From: an uncultured Porphyromonadaceae bacterium
GTDB lineage: Bacteria > Bacteroidota > Bacteroidia > Bacteroidales > Muribaculaceae
Assembly: GCA_947175265.1 (NCBI GenBank)
Contig: CAMWMD010000013.1
Span: 1 to 64,000 of the forward strand
Direction: 5' to 3'
DNA: 64,000 nucleotides
Shown here in pieces: positions 37,078 to 46,651 of the stretch. Positions within the stretch are counted from its first letter, which is position 1. Each line of letters opens with the position of its first letter. The position numbers were made by a program, and so were the translations under genes. The notes under the pieces were generated by a model. That model searched no databases and had not been told where the DNA came from. It saw nothing but the letters and a program-made list of their open reading frames with translations.

Positions 37078-37222
37078 ATTTGCCCTTCACAGATTAATTC
37101 CATCTTTTATCATATATTTTGTAAATTTTGCTTCCTTGCCCAATTTTTTATAAACTTTTACCACGCAATATCTGTTATAGTTATAAACACAGGATATACA
37201 ACGACAAAACAACAGAGACAAC

Positions 37223-37726
37223 ATGAGAGCGAATTCATTCCAGCAAAAGATTTTAGGACTGCAAGGAAACCTTCTAAGTTTCGCTTACCAGTTGACTACG
37301 AACAAAGAAGAGGCCCACGACCTTCTTCAGGACACCACCCTTAAGGCACTTGACAACGAAGAAAAGTTTGTTGACAATGTCAATTTCAAAGGTTGGATTT
37401 TCACAATTATGCGTAACATTTTTATCAATAACTATCGCCAGACTGTAAAGAAGGCAACTGTTATTGATCAAAGTGAGGATCTCTATCACCTGAATCTTTC
37501 TCAAGACTCGGGTTTATCTACTCCGGAAGGGTCTTATGCCGTTAAGGAAATTTCAGCGGCCCTGAACACTTTCTCCGATGAATACAGGATACCTTTCAAT
37601 ATGTATATCGCCGGATATAAGTATACTGAGATTGCTGAAAAGATGAATCTTCCGGTAGGTACTGTAAAAAGTCGTATTTTCTTCGCAAGGAAAAAACTTC
37701 GTGAGGATCTTAAGGACTTCAGATAA
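37223..37726 (+). CDS. ECF-type RNA polymerase sigma factor, copy 2
   Basis: A 167-residue near-duplicate of the preceding gene: counting by eye, about 16 differences over 165 aligned residues (roughly 90% identity), mostly conservative (V/I, S/T, R/K, F/Y). The block from FQxKILGLQ through the region-4 helix (YKYTEIAEKMNLPVGTVKSR) is collinear. Upstream sequence differs from that of copy 1, which suggests separate control. No anti-sigma gene adjoins it. Confidence 0.9.
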   Translation: MRANSFQQKILGLQGNLLSFAYQLTTNKEEAHDLLQDTTLKALDNEEKFVDNVNFKGWIFTIMRNIFINNYRQTVKKATVIDQSEDLYHLNLSQDSGLSTPEGSYAVKEISAALNTFSDEYRIPFNMYIAGYKYTEIAEKMNLPVGTVKSRIFFARKKLREDLKDFR

Positions 37727-37754
37727 TTTTCACAACCTATATCCTTTTGTGTAA

Positions 37755-37789
37755 GGGAGTTGATGCAGTTGCATCAACTCCCTCTTTTT
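37755..37789 (+). terminator. terminator of ECF sigma copy 2
   Basis: GGGAGTTGATGCA (37755-37767) pairs with TGCATCAACTCCC (37770-37782), followed by TCTTTTT. It also sits between the convergent sigma and DUF5686 genes. Confidence 0.9.
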
Positions 37790-37804
37790 ATCCGGTCTCG
37801 CTTA

Positions 37805-40402
37805 TCAAAATGAAAAATGCGCCGATATTCTCAGTCCGCTATTGTCGCATCCCGGTTTATCTCTATAAGTCAATCTCCAAATATAATCCACTCGGAGAAA
37901 CATCAATATGTTGTCGATGCCAACCCCCGCTTCCATGTAAGGAGTGGACCGCATAAGACCTACATTCGCATCATCAGGGAAAATAGGAAGATCCTTCATT
38001 AACGACGGATTATTTCTTGGAGATAAACCACCTACCAACCCCTTGAATGTAATAATTTCCCTTAATTTCAATTTTTTTATCAACGGGACACGATTAAACA
38101 ATACTCCCATTCCATAATAGGATAAGTCAAGTGATCCATATTTGTCATTCGCAAATTCCATAGGATTCAGCAGAGAGAAACTTTCCGGCTGGATTGTATA
38201 CGATAAGTTGGTATTCGGCCATAAAAGCGCCGGAAAGAAAACAGAACTCCATATTATACCTCCCTTAGCGATGATGTCGGTATATCCGAAAGCGGAAAAC
38301 CACAATCTTTTCTGAATTTTCAATTCAGTACGGTTGAGACTAAAGGAGGATCCGCCCAGACCTTTCGGGCCGAATTCGTGTGTCAATTGGAAAACCCATG
38401 CATCCATATTGACGGGACTTCTTGTTGTTCTACCCTGAATAAATTTCTCTCCGGGTGCCCACCTTAAAGATAGCGCCATGGCGTTTTGCCCATATTTTCC
38501 TATCACCCTTCCGTCAGGAAACTTAAATTCTATCCACTTTGTCGCCTCCTGAGTTTCCTTTCTTATCCGGGCCTCAAAAGAGAAATTATTCTTTAACTCA
38601 ATAATATATCCCAATTCTATTATTCTCCTGTAAGTGGCTAAGATGCTCTCCTTACGCTTGAAAGAAAGGAAGACATTATCTGAATTAGTGAATAGGTAAT
38701 GTTGGCCGATCATATCCACATCATATCCATATCTTGCGAAAAAACCATGTCGGGGCCATTCAAATGAGTGCATCTTCTTTTTTTCAAAAGAATATTCCAT
38801 CTTCACGTCATACTTGAATTTCTTATCCTTTGTCCCGTATGCTATATATGCTGCTGTGAATAAATGTGGATTTAACGCCGCTACCGTCATTCCGCCAAGT
38901 CTGAACCGAACTCCTTCAACTGTATTTGCACTTATAAGGGTATTGATAGGTCCGAAATCAAATTTACTGGGCTTCCCTGTGATTACATAACCGCTCTCAA
39001 GCAGCCGTAAAAGTTTCTCCCCCCAGAAAAGCACTTTGTTATGCCGTGCCTCTTGCATGAATCCTCCCATCTTCTCTTCAACCGACGATAAAGGCATCAA
39101 TCTGTTTGCTTCCCAAAATGATCCGTCTCTTGAATCCGATTTCTCCAAGACAAAATAACTGCCCATCTTCTTATAGAAATCTTTCAGATCATCTCTTTTC
39201 TTATAACTGAAATTTTTATATAGGGTAGTTTTTCTGCCGTATAATTTCGGAGCCTGAGGGATAAGAGAAAATTCAATACATACGTCATCATAGGTTTTGT
39301 GTCTGTTTCCCAACCCATCTTTATCGTAAGACAGACTGATGAAAATATTATCCACGAGATTCATATTGATATCTCCGGGTGTCCGCATCGTAATCTTCCT
39401 CACGAACATCATCGAATCATTTTCAGGCACATAAATTTTTCCATTGAAACCCATTGATTGTGGATTATGAGGCACAAAAGATAATTCTATGCATCGTTCT
39501 CCCGCCAAATCAACTGTATCGGTAAGAAAATACTTATAGAAATCCGGACCTATTGAAGATAAAGGACTGACAAACCGGTTTTGCAACAAGATAATGTCAT
39601 TATTGAAAGGATCAATCTCCCTGACCGCATCTTCAAGAATAATACGCATATTATCCTGATTGATAACTTCATCAACACCAAAACTTCTATATCCCCTCAA
39701 TACCTCCACGGCAGATGTGCCCTCCGTTTTACTATACAGACGTGAAGAAGACTTTTCCTTCAGCATAAGGTCAAGCACCTTACGTCCGGTTACCGGCGAC
39801 ACATCCACATAGTTTTCAAGAAATTTCCCACTCTTTGACATTATTCCCTTTGAGAAATCGCTATTGAAATCGTTCAGACCAATGACCGTCTTCTCATACA
39901 AATCATAACTGTAATATGGCTCTGAAACGGGGTTATGCCTGCGGGATGCCATTTTTAATCTCTTCACGAATTCAACGGCCGGATTATTCTTTTTTGAATA
40001 TTTCTCTTTCCCGGGGTTTATAACAACCTCTTCCAACAACATCTGAGATGGAGAAAGGGAGATTATCAGTACAGAATCGTTTCCTTCATACTCAAATAAA
40101 TACGGTTCATAACCGGTCATTGATACAGTCCAGGACTTCCCTTTATACCCAATTGGAATAACAAAATTTCCATTTTCATCCGCCATACGGCTATCCTTTA
40201 GGTTACTCATGCTTTTAATTGTGGCAAAAGGTAAGGGTTCACCGGTTTCCGAATCAATCACTTTCCCGGTAATCTTTTTGTAGGATGGATTACCCGTGGG
40301 TGTTGACATTACGGAAGATTTTGCTTCCAGTCCGCAATTGCATAGCAGGAAAAAAATAATAAGAGCAATAAAAATATATAGTCCTCTTTTCATTCCAATC
40401 AT
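37805..40402 (-). CDS. DUF5686 outer-membrane protein with carboxypeptidase-like regulatory domain
   Basis: An 865-residue exported protein. The signal peptide (RGLYIFIALIIFFLLCNC) is followed by a carboxypeptidase-D-regulatory-like beta domain (residues ~40-120, ITGKVIDSETGEPLPFATI). After that comes the long DUF5686 region, which ends in beta-barrel-like strands and a terminal aromatic residue (ISAHFSF). The family is specific to Bacteroidetes and of unknown function. An AGGAG ribosome-binding site ten bases before the ATG at 40402 supports this start; a second Met lies three codons in. Confidence 0.85.
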   Translation of the reverse strand: MIGMKRGLYIFIALIIFFLLCNCGLEAKSSVMSTPTGNPSYKKITGKVIDSETGEPLPFATIKSMSNLKDSRMADENGNFVIPIGYKGKSWTVSMTGYEPYLFEYEGNDSVLIISLSPSQMLLEEVVINPGKEKYSKKNNPAVEFVKRLKMASRRHNPVSEPYYSYDLYEKTVIGLNDFNSDFSKGIMSKSGKFLENYVDVSPVTGRKVLDLMLKEKSSSRLYSKTEGTSAVEVLRGYRSFGVDEVINQDNMRIILEDAVREIDPFNNDIILLQNRFVSPLSSIGPDFYKYFLTDTVDLAGERCIELSFVPHNPQSMGFNGKIYVPENDSMMFVRKITMRTPGDINMNLVDNIFISLSYDKDGLGNRHKTYDDVCIEFSLIPQAPKLYGRKTTLYKNFSYKKRDDLKDFYKKMGSYFVLEKSDSRDGSFWEANRLMPLSSVEEKMGGFMQEARHNKVLFWGEKLLRLLESGYVITGKPSKFDFGPINTLISANTVEGVRFRLGGMTVAALNPHLFTAAYIAYGTKDKKFKYDVKMEYSFEKKKMHSFEWPRHGFFARYGYDVDMIGQHYLFTNSDNVFLSFKRKESILATYRRIIELGYIIELKNNFSFEARIRKETQEATKWIEFKFPDGRVIGKYGQNAMALSLRWAPGEKFIQGRTTRSPVNMDAWVFQLTHEFGPKGLGGSSFSLNRTELKIQKRLWFSAFGYTDIIAKGGIIWSSVFFPALLWPNTNLSYTIQPESFSLLNPMEFANDKYGSLDLSYYGMGVLFNRVPLIKKLKLREIITFKGLVGGLSPRNNPSLMKDLPIFPDDANVGLMRSTPYMEAGVGIDNILMFLRVDYIWRLTYRDKPGCDNSGLRISAHFSF

Positions 40403-40518
40403 AGGATTAAGACTCCTTAAACATAGGATTTCTAAAAATTAACGGAAATATATGTGAAAAATGTTATATCTATGCCTATTAATAAATATTAATAACCCTT
40501 TGTCAAGACTCATACAGA

Positions 40519-40549
40519 TTGCCATTGTCCCTCCTTTTTACTAACTTCG
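40519..40549 (+). promoter_or_regulatory. probable promoter of the CYTH gene
   Basis: TTG (40519-40521), 20 bases, TAACTTCG (40542-40549): a near-consensus Bacteroidetes promoter 20 bases before the start codon. Confidence 0.55.
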
Positions 40550-40568
40550 CATAATAAATATTTAAGAT

Positions 40569-41009
40569 ATGGGCATAGAAATTGAACACAAGTATCTTGT
40601 TAAGGATAATTCTTATAAAGAATCAGCCACCTCAAAACATCTGATAATCCAGGGATACCTCAGCAGGATTCCGGAACGAACAGTCCGGATAAGAATATTC
40701 GATGAGAAAGGCTTTATTACTGTCAAAGGGAAAAACCAAGGAGAGATCCGGCTTGAATTCGAATACGAAATTCCTCTTGAGGATGCCACAAGCTTACTCA
40801 GGCTTTGTTTGCCACCTATAATAGAAAAATACAGGTATAATGTGCCTTATGGAGGCTTCGTTTGGGAAATTGATGAATTTCTCGGTGAAAGAGCGGGGCT
40901 GGTCGTAGGCGAGATAGAGCTTCCTGATAAGGAAACGCAGTATCCGTTACCCCCTTTTGCCGGAGAAAATGTCACCGGGCAGCCTCAGTACTATAATTCC
41001 AACCTATAA
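40569..41009 (+). CDS. CYTH-domain (triphosphate tunnel) protein
   Basis: A 146-residue protein beginning with the CYTH hallmark ExExK (IEIEHKYLV, residues 3-11). Further charged strand motifs follow: ERTVRIRIFDEKGFITVKGK near 37 and RLEFEYEIPLEDA near 60, then IIEKYRY near 84. Bacterial single-domain members hydrolyse inorganic triphosphate or similar substrates in a metal-dependent beta tunnel; the substrate here is not known. Confidence 0.88.
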   Translation: MGIEIEHKYLVKDNSYKESATSKHLIIQGYLSRIPERTVRIRIFDEKGFITVKGKNQGEIRLEFEYEIPLEDATSLLRLCLPPIIEKYRYNVPYGGFVWEIDEFLGERAGLVVGEIELPDKETQYPLPPFAGENVTGQPQYYNSNL

Positions 41010-41026
41010 TTGCCGGCCCGGCTTAT

Positions 41027-41368
41027 TCAGCGTCTTTTCTCCAGCGCCTTGAGCATCATGTTGAGTTCGTCCCTGACGTCGAGCAGCCTTTCTACTATTT
41101 CAGCCCGTTTGGAGATATTATTACGATTGAGACGCATCTGCTCCTTGGCGGCCTCTATCTTTAGGCCTTTGATTTTTAAAAGGAAGTAGATGATTCGAAG
41201 GACTTCTATATCCTCCGGGGTATAAAACCGCTGGTTGCTGACACTACGCATAGGGCTGATTTCCGGAAATTCACTTTCCCAATACCTTATTGTGGAGGCA
41301 GAGATTCCGAGGATTTCAGCCACGTCACTTATTTTATAATATTTCTTTGATAATTCTGTAGATCCCAT
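41027..41368 (-). CDS. MerR-family transcriptional regulator
   Basis: A 113-residue regulator with an N-terminal winged helix (YYKISDVAEILGISASTIRYWE, residues 10-31, then NQRFYTPEDIEVL near 43) and a C-terminal coiled-coil dimerisation helix from about 70. There is no Cys-containing sensor domain, so metal sensing is unlikely. It follows the M23 peptidase gene in the same direction after 27 bases and is probably co-transcribed. Confidence 0.88.
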   Translation of the reverse strand: MGSTELSKKYYKISDVAEILGISASTIRYWESEFPEISPMRSVSNQRFYTPEDIEVLRIIYFLLKIKGLKIEAAKEQMRLNRNNISKRAEIVERLLDVRDELNMMLKALEKRR

Positions 41369-41395
41369 TCATTAAATATTATTGGTAAAAGAAAA

Positions 41396-42364
41396 TCAAT
41401 CCATAAGGTGGCCGGCATTCTCCCCTTTCCTTGTGAAATCTTCATACTCCTCAGGATTTATATCCATATATAAGTAATTTATAGGGTTCTGGGATTCATC
41501 TTTATATCTCACCTCATAATGCAGGTGAGAGCCCGTTGAAATACCGGACGATCCTACCCTACCTATGATTTGTCCTCTTTTGACCATATCCCCCTGTTTC
41601 ACCGTCAACTCCGACAAGTGGGCATAACGTGAGGAATAATTATACCCATGATCTATCTCAATATAATTTCCGTATCCGGCTTTTCTCTCAGCCGTCGCCA
41701 CCTTTCCGTCTGCTGTTGCCAAGACAGGAGTCCCCTTGGCAGCAGTAATATCTATCCCTTCATGGAATTTTGAATGTCCGGAAATTGGATCTCGACGGTA
41801 ACCAAATCCACAGGCTATAGTGAAAAGCCGTTTATCTACAGGCATTATAGTCGGGATATGTGTCATTTTCTCTTTCTCCCTGCTTATGGCATCCCTGAGT
41901 TGATCAAAACTCTGCACCTGTGCCAGCAATTGGCGTTCAATCAAATCCATTCTTCTCGACAATTGTCTCACGAGGTCGGCATCGCTTAGATCTTCGAGTT
42001 CCCTATATCTGCTTTCATTGTCAAGACCGGCAAGACGCTGCGAAGCACCCATAGGCTCTATCTGCATCATGACTCTGTAGAAATTATCATCCCTCTCCCT
42101 TATGTGTTCAAGCACTTTCAGAGAGTTATCCATACGCCGGTTCAGAATATTGAATTGTGTCCGCAACTGCCTGTTCTCAATCCTTAAATTCTCCTCTGTA
42201 GGAGAATCTAAGCAATAGAATACAACTGCAAACATAAGTGCTGCAAGAATGAATGCCACTCCTCCGGTCTTTATCCATCTAAGCACACGTGATCCAACCG
42301 AAGGATAGGCTCTTTCAAAATTATCCGTCTCCGGATTATACCTATATAAAATATTCTTTGCCAA
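41396..42364 (-). CDS. M23-family peptidoglycan endopeptidase
   Basis: A 322-residue envelope protein: short cytoplasmic N-terminus, one membrane anchor (about residues 33-51), a coiled coil (~65-170) and an M23/LytM domain from ~195. The zinc-site motifs are complete: HSKFHEGIDI near 203 and STGSHLHYEVRYK near 282, with YSSRYAHLSEL between them, so it should be active or a LytM activator with an intact site. It is divergent from alaS, with interlocked promoters. Confidence 0.92.
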   Translation of the reverse strand: MAKNILYRYNPETDNFERAYPSVGSRVLRWIKTGGVAFILAALMFAVVFYCLDSPTEENLRIENRQLRTQFNILNRRMDNSLKVLEHIRERDDNFYRVMMQIEPMGASQRLAGLDNESRYRELEDLSDADLVRQLSRRMDLIERQLLAQVQSFDQLRDAISREKEKMTHIPTIMPVDKRLFTIACGFGYRRDPISGHSKFHEGIDITAAKGTPVLATADGKVATAERKAGYGNYIEIDHGYNYSSRYAHLSELTVKQGDMVKRGQIIGRVGSSGISTGSHLHYEVRYKDESQNPINYLYMDINPEEYEDFTRKGENAGHLMD

Positions 42365-42481
42365 ATTATCTTTCCTTTATCTTCTCCTTATTATATGACT
42401 CCCTAAAAATAGTTACCACAGAACTTATATACATTCTACGGGGGAAGTTTAGACAGCATAACGAAGAGAAGTGCTTCATTA

Positions 42482-42516
42482 TTTGCAAAATTAAGCGTTT
42501 TTGAATAAATTTGCAA
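42482..42516. promoter_or_regulatory. interlocked antiparallel promoters of alaS and the M23 gene
   Basis: Rightward: TTTG (42482-42485), 20 bases, TAAATTTG (42506-42513) for alaS. Leftward: TTG (42516-42514), 20 bases, TAATTTTG (42493-42486) for the M23 peptidase. The -33 of each abuts the -7 of the other, so both occupy the same 35 bases and polymerase cannot bind both at once. Confidence 0.72.
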
Positions 42517-42580
42517 GATAATTCAGATATAGTAAATACCCACCGGTTGGCTAACGGCCGGCTTTTCATCAATAATTACA

Positions 42581-45199
42581 ATGACATCAAACGAAATTAG
42601 AGAATCTTTCAAGGCGTTTTTCCGTGACCGTGGGCACCAGATAGTACCCTCCGCTCCTATGGTCATAAAAGACGATCCTACCCTAATGTTTACCAATGCC
42701 GGCATGAACCAGTTCAAGGACATAATCCTTGGCAACCGTCCCGCCACCCACAAAAGGGTTGCCGACAGCCAGAAATGTCTTCGTGTCTCCGGAAAGCATA
42801 ATGACCTCGAAGAAGTGGGTCATGACACTTATCACCACACGATGTTTGAGATGCTGGGGAATTGGTCCTTCGGCGATTATTTCAAAAAAGAAGCCATTGA
42901 CTGGGCTTGGGAATACCTTGTTGATGTCCTGAAACTAAACCCTGACCGTCTTTATGCCACGGTTTTTGAGGGATATGCCCCCGAAGGTCTTGAGCGCGAC
43001 AATGAGGCTGCCGGGATTTGGGAAAAGCATCTTCCGGCTTCTCATATAATTAATGGCAACAGACATGACAATTTCTGGGAGATGGGTGATACCGGTCCTT
43101 GTGGCCCCTGCAGCGAGATTCACATTGATCTCCGCTCTGATGAAGAGAGAGCGGCGGTCGACGGTGCTTCTCTTGTCAACAAGGATAATCCCCAGGTAAT
43201 CGAAATCTGGAACCTTGTCTTCATGCAATATAACCGAAAGGCAGACGGGACCCTTGAACCTCTTCCCGCAAAGGTCATTGATACGGGTATGGGATTTGAG
43301 CGACTTTGCATGGCTCTGCAAGGGAAAAAGTCGAACTATGACACCGATGTTTTCACTCCTATTATAGAGGTCATCTCAAAGATAACAGGTCTTAAATATG
43401 GCGATGATGAAAAGGTGGATGTGGCAATGCGTGTGGTCGCTGACCATTTGCGCACGATTGCTTTCTCTATCGCTGATTCCCAACTCCCCTCAAATGCCAA
43501 GGCAGGATATGTCATACGCCGTATACTTCGCCGTGCCGTCAGATACGCATATACTTTCCTAAACCGTAAAGAGGCATTCCTCTACCAACTCGTAGATACG
43601 TTGGTTGACCAGATGGGCGATTCATATCCCGAGATAAAGGCACAGAAAGAATTGATCAAGAAGGTCATGAAAGAGGAGGAAGACTCTTTCTTGCGTACAC
43701 TTGACAATGGTATAAAACTTCTCGATTCCTTAATGGAGAAGGCAAAGAAGGATGGTAAGACTACAATATCCGGTAAAGATGCCTTTACCCTTTATGACAC
43801 ATACGGATTCCCTCTTGATCTCACAGAATTGATTCTCCGTGAGAATGGCATGACCCTTAATCAGGAGGAATTTGATGCTGAAATGAAGAAACAGAAGGAA
43901 CGCGCAAGAAACGCTGCCGCTGTTGAGACCGGAGACTGGACCGTAGTTAATCAGGGCGATCAGGAATTTGTAGGTTATGATCTCAATGAAACTCCCACCC
44001 GTATTCTCCGCTACAGAAAGGTGAAACAAAAAGGAAAAGATTTTTATCAACTGATATTGTCAAAAACGCCTTTCTATGCTGAAATGGGTGGTCAGGTAGG
44101 CGACCGCGGCACCATGACTTCTCCGACGGGTGAGGTAATTGAGATTTTTGATACAAAAAGGGAGAATAACATCGGTGTTCATCTGACACATAAACTTCCC
44201 TCGGATCCTCAGGCTGAATTCGTAGCGAGGATTGACGAGGAGGCACGTGGTGCAACCTCTGCGAATCACTCGGCTACTCACCTTCTTCATGAAGCACTCC
44301 GTGAGGTCCTGGGCAGTCATGTGGAGCAGAAAGGCTCTTTCGTATCTCCTGAAGTATTGCGCTTTGACTTCTCTCATTTTCAAAGAGTGACTCCCGAAGA
44401 GTTGCGGAAGGTGGAGCATATTGTCAATGCACGTATCAGAAAGGCTATGCCTCTTGAGGAAGCTCGCGAGATGCCTATAGAGGAAGCACGTAAAATGGGC
44501 GCGATGGCACTGTTTGGCGAGAAGTATGGAGATAAAGTACGCGTTGTGAAGTATGGTTCTTCCGTGGAACTTTGCGGTGGCACACATGTTGCCAATTCCG
44601 GAAATATAGGTATGGTGAGAATTTTGTCGGAAAGTTCCATTGCAGCCGGCATACGAAGAATTGAAGCCGTGACTGCTTCCGGTGTTGAAAGTGTCCTTGA
44701 TGACATGCAGGATACTATGAGGGATGTTTCATCTTTCCTCGGCAATGCCTCAAATCTTAAGGTGGCTGTCGAAAAAGCAATCAGAGAAAATGCCGATCTC
44801 CGCAAGCAAGTAGAAGGTTATATGGAAGAGAGGGTAAAGAATCTCGCTTCCGAACTTCTTACGGGAGCAACCGTAAAAGACGGTGTTTCAATTTGTCGCA
44901 TGAGTGGTCCGCGACTTCCTGAAGTAGTTAAGAACGTTGCTTTCTCAATAAAGAAAATGTCACCCGAGAACACTGTATTTATAGGTGCGACCTCCGGTGG
45001 CGAAAAGCCGCTTCTGACACTGATGATTACCGATGATCTGGTAAAAGCCGGTAACAATGCGTCAAATATCATTAGGGAAGCAGCAAAACTGATTAAAGGT
45101 GGAGGTGGCGGTCAACCCTTCTTCGCTCAGGCCGGAGGCAAAGATCTGGACGGTCTCTCAGCGGCTGCTGACAAGATTATGGCTTTGTTGCAGTTGTAA
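42581..45199 (+). CDS. alaS: alanyl-tRNA synthetase
   Basis: Charges tRNA-Ala and edits mischarged Ser/Gly. The 872-residue length is standard. The N-terminal class II core has [16 protein letters not shown] near residue 30, [19 protein letters not shown] near 72 and [12 protein letters not shown] near 235. The editing domain has [14 protein letters not shown] (HxxxH) near 565 and [13 protein letters not shown] near 665. The C-Ala domain ends with the Gly-rich [17 protein letters not shown]. The ATG at 42581 follows a canonical promoter. Confidence 0.98.
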   Translation: MTSNEIRESFKAFFRDRGHQIVPSAPMVIKDDPTLMFTNAGMNQFKDIILGNRPATHKRVADSQKCLRVSGKHNDLEEVGHDTYHHTMFEMLGNWSFGDYFKKEAIDWAWEYLVDVLKLNPDRLYATVFEGYAPEGLERDNEAAGIWEKHLPASHIINGNRHDNFWEMGDTGPCGPCSEIHIDLRSDEERAAVDGASLVNKDNPQVIEIWNLVFMQYNRKADGTLEPLPAKVIDTGMGFERLCMALQGKKSNYDTDVFTPIIEVISKITGLKYGDDEKVDVAMRVVADHLRTIAFSIADSQLPSNAKAGYVIRRILRRAVRYAYTFLNRKEAFLYQLVDTLVDQMGDSYPEIKAQKELIKKVMKEEEDSFLRTLDNGIKLLDSLMEKAKKDGKTTISGKDAFTLYDTYGFPLDLTELILRENGMTLNQEEFDAEMKKQKERARNAAAVETGDWTVVNQGDQEFVGYDLNETPTRILRYRKVKQKGKDFYQLILSKTPFYAEMGGQVGDRGTMTSPTGEVIEIFDTKRENNIGVHLTHKLPSDPQAEFVARIDEEARGATSANHSATHLLHEALREVLGSHVEQKGSFVSPEVLRFDFSHFQRVTPEELRKVEHIVNARIRKAMPLEEAREMPIEEARKMGAMALFGEKYGDKVRVVKYGSSVELCGGTHVANSGNIGMVRILSESSIAAGIRRIEAVTASGVESVLDDMQDTMRDVSSFLGNASNLKVAVEKAIRENADLRKQVEGYMEERVKNLASELLTGATVKDGVSICRMSGPRLPEVVKNVAFSIKKMSPENTVFIGATSGGEKPLLTLMITDDLVKAGNNASNIIREAAKLIKGGGGGQPFFAQAGGKDLDGLSAAADKIMALLQL

Positions 45200-45271
45200 T
45201 AGTTGTCAATCCATTTGATGATAATTCTTGAGATTACGAAATTATTATTAACCTTTAATAACTCGTAGACT

Positions 45272-45790
45272 ATGGGTAAATCAAACCTCAGAAGAATACT
45301 GTCCTCAATATCTTTACTTCTGTCTTTGAATATGGCGTTAGCTGAGACATTTGTTGCTGTCGATAAACCGGCAAAAATATTTGATGAACCGAATGTAAAG
45401 GGTTATGTGACTTTGAATACAAAAAACCAGGAAGTCACCCCTTCCCCGGGTATGGTATTCAAATCTCTGGAGAATTCAAATGGATGGCATCTTGTTGAAT
45501 ATTCACCGGGGTTACGCGGTTACATATCAGATCAGCGTCTGGGCACTCCAACGCATCTTCCAAAAGCCGGTGTTTACAAGGTTTCAAACAAAGCAGGTGC
45601 AACCATTAAAGTTTCATCTGATGGAAATGCATGGACTGCAGAAATTAATGGCCACAGTTATCGGGGAACAGTCAATGGCAACATTGTTGTCTTTATGACC
45701 CCTGATAACCAACAGGCTTATTCTCTTGTAGATTTCGGTGACGGCCCGATAGCGATATGCTATGATAACGACTGCACCGGTTTCTTTTAA
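45272..45790 (+). CDS. small exported protein with SH3-like region
   Basis: A 172-residue protein with a signal peptide (cleavage after about residue 24, NMALAETF). The mature part begins like a bacterial SH3 domain (KIFDEPNVKGYVTLNTKNQE, then WHLVEYSPGLRGYISDQRLG) and continues as a beta-rich region with two Cys residues near the end (AICYDNDCTGF). I do not recognise a named family. It lies 72 bases after alaS. The terminator that follows is shared with the convergent EFR1 gene. Confidence 0.65.
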   Translation: MGKSNLRRILSSISLLLSLNMALAETFVAVDKPAKIFDEPNVKGYVTLNTKNQEVTPSPGMVFKSLENSNGWHLVEYSPGLRGYISDQRLGTPTHLPKAGVYKVSNKAGATIKVSSDGNAWTAEINGHSYRGTVNGNIVVFMTPDNQQAYSLVDFGDGPIAICYDNDCTGFF

Positions 45791-45817
45791 GAAATAGAAA
45801 TCAAATAAAGATTATAG

Positions 45818-45858
45818 CAGACACCCTGTGTGACCATGAAAATCACACAGGGTGTCTG
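45818..45858. terminator. shared terminator built on the EFR1 gene end
   Basis: CAGACACCCTGTGTGA (45818-45833) pairs perfectly with TCACACAGGGTGTCTG (45843-45858). The right arm encodes the last five residues and stop codon of the leftward EFR1 gene; the left arm is an inverted copy beyond the stop. T tracts are weak. Confidence 0.75.
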
Positions 45859-46643
45859 TCATTTCTTATGTTCATTTTCTCCGGATGCAAATATTGACCT
45901 TTTTTTCCGGTCATGTTCCCATATTCCACCGAATGCCTCGGGCAACTGTGATAACATGCCACACACGAACAGCATTTGTTTCCCCATTTTGGTTTCCTTT
46001 GTGAAGTCATGCTGACGTTTCCCAAGGGACAGACTTTTGCGCATATCCCGCATCCTACACAAGAAGGAGTGGAATGCCATTTGTTAGGGAACACGCCCCA
46101 ACGCTTGAAGAGTGGGTAAACTAAATAAGTCTTAATCCATGCGAGACTCCCCCTGACTACATCCACAGTCTCACGACCTTCAATGATACCCTCAGAAATT
46201 TCTTGAATTCTTTCGGGGGCTTTCTTAAGTTTATCTTTCTCTACCGCAATCGAATCAACATCAAACCCCGGCAGGAGTACATAGTCGTTAGGCATTATGA
46301 CACTCCAAATTCCCTTAACCTTTAATCCTATTTTTTCCAGTGTCTTCTCAATCATTTCCGGTGCTTTGCCCACTTCATCCCCGCACGTCATCACAACTGA
46401 TATCGGGATTCCATTATTCCTCAGATTCTCTTTGAAAACATCGGATAAGTTAAGAATAAAATTGATTACGATAGGAGGCACTCCCCATGAATATACAGGG
46501 AAAACAAATATAAGCCTCTCCCCTTCAAAAATCTGTGTGGCCGGATTTACTGTGGAGATTAAATAGACTTTCTCCTTCAGAATTCTTCCAAGTTCATTTG
46601 CAACGTATGAAGAATTGCCTGTTCCGGAAAAATAAAATATCAT
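45843..46643 (-). CDS. EFR1-family ferredoxin-flavodoxin protein
   Basis: A 266-residue redox protein. It opens with the flavodoxin phosphate loop MIFYFSGTGNSSYVA and ends with two 4Fe-4S motifs: CVGCGICAKVCP near residue 193 and CCSCVACYHSCP near 222. This is the EFR1/flavodoxin-ferredoxin architecture seen in strict anaerobes, probably passing electrons between FMN and iron-sulfur clusters; the partners are unknown. It lies eight bases after holA at the end of the udk-to-EFR1 unit. Confidence 0.88.
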   Translation of the reverse strand: MIFYFSGTGNSSYVANELGRILKEKVYLISTVNPATQIFEGERLIFVFPVYSWGVPPIVINFILNLSDVFKENLRNNGIPISVVMTCGDEVGKAPEMIEKTLEKIGLKVKGIWSVIMPNDYVLLPGFDVDSIAVEKDKLKKAPERIQEISEGIIEGRETVDVVRGSLAWIKTYLVYPLFKRWGVFPNKWHSTPSCVGCGICAKVCPLGNVSMTSQRKPKWGNKCCSCVACYHSCPRHSVEYGNMTGKKGQYLHPEKMNIRNDRHPV

Positions 46644-46651
46644 GGTGAAGG

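Noticed and set aside
36471-37726. The two sigma genes as one gene split by a frameshift
   Set aside because: Each is full length with its own start, stop and terminator; they are parallel copies and not halves.
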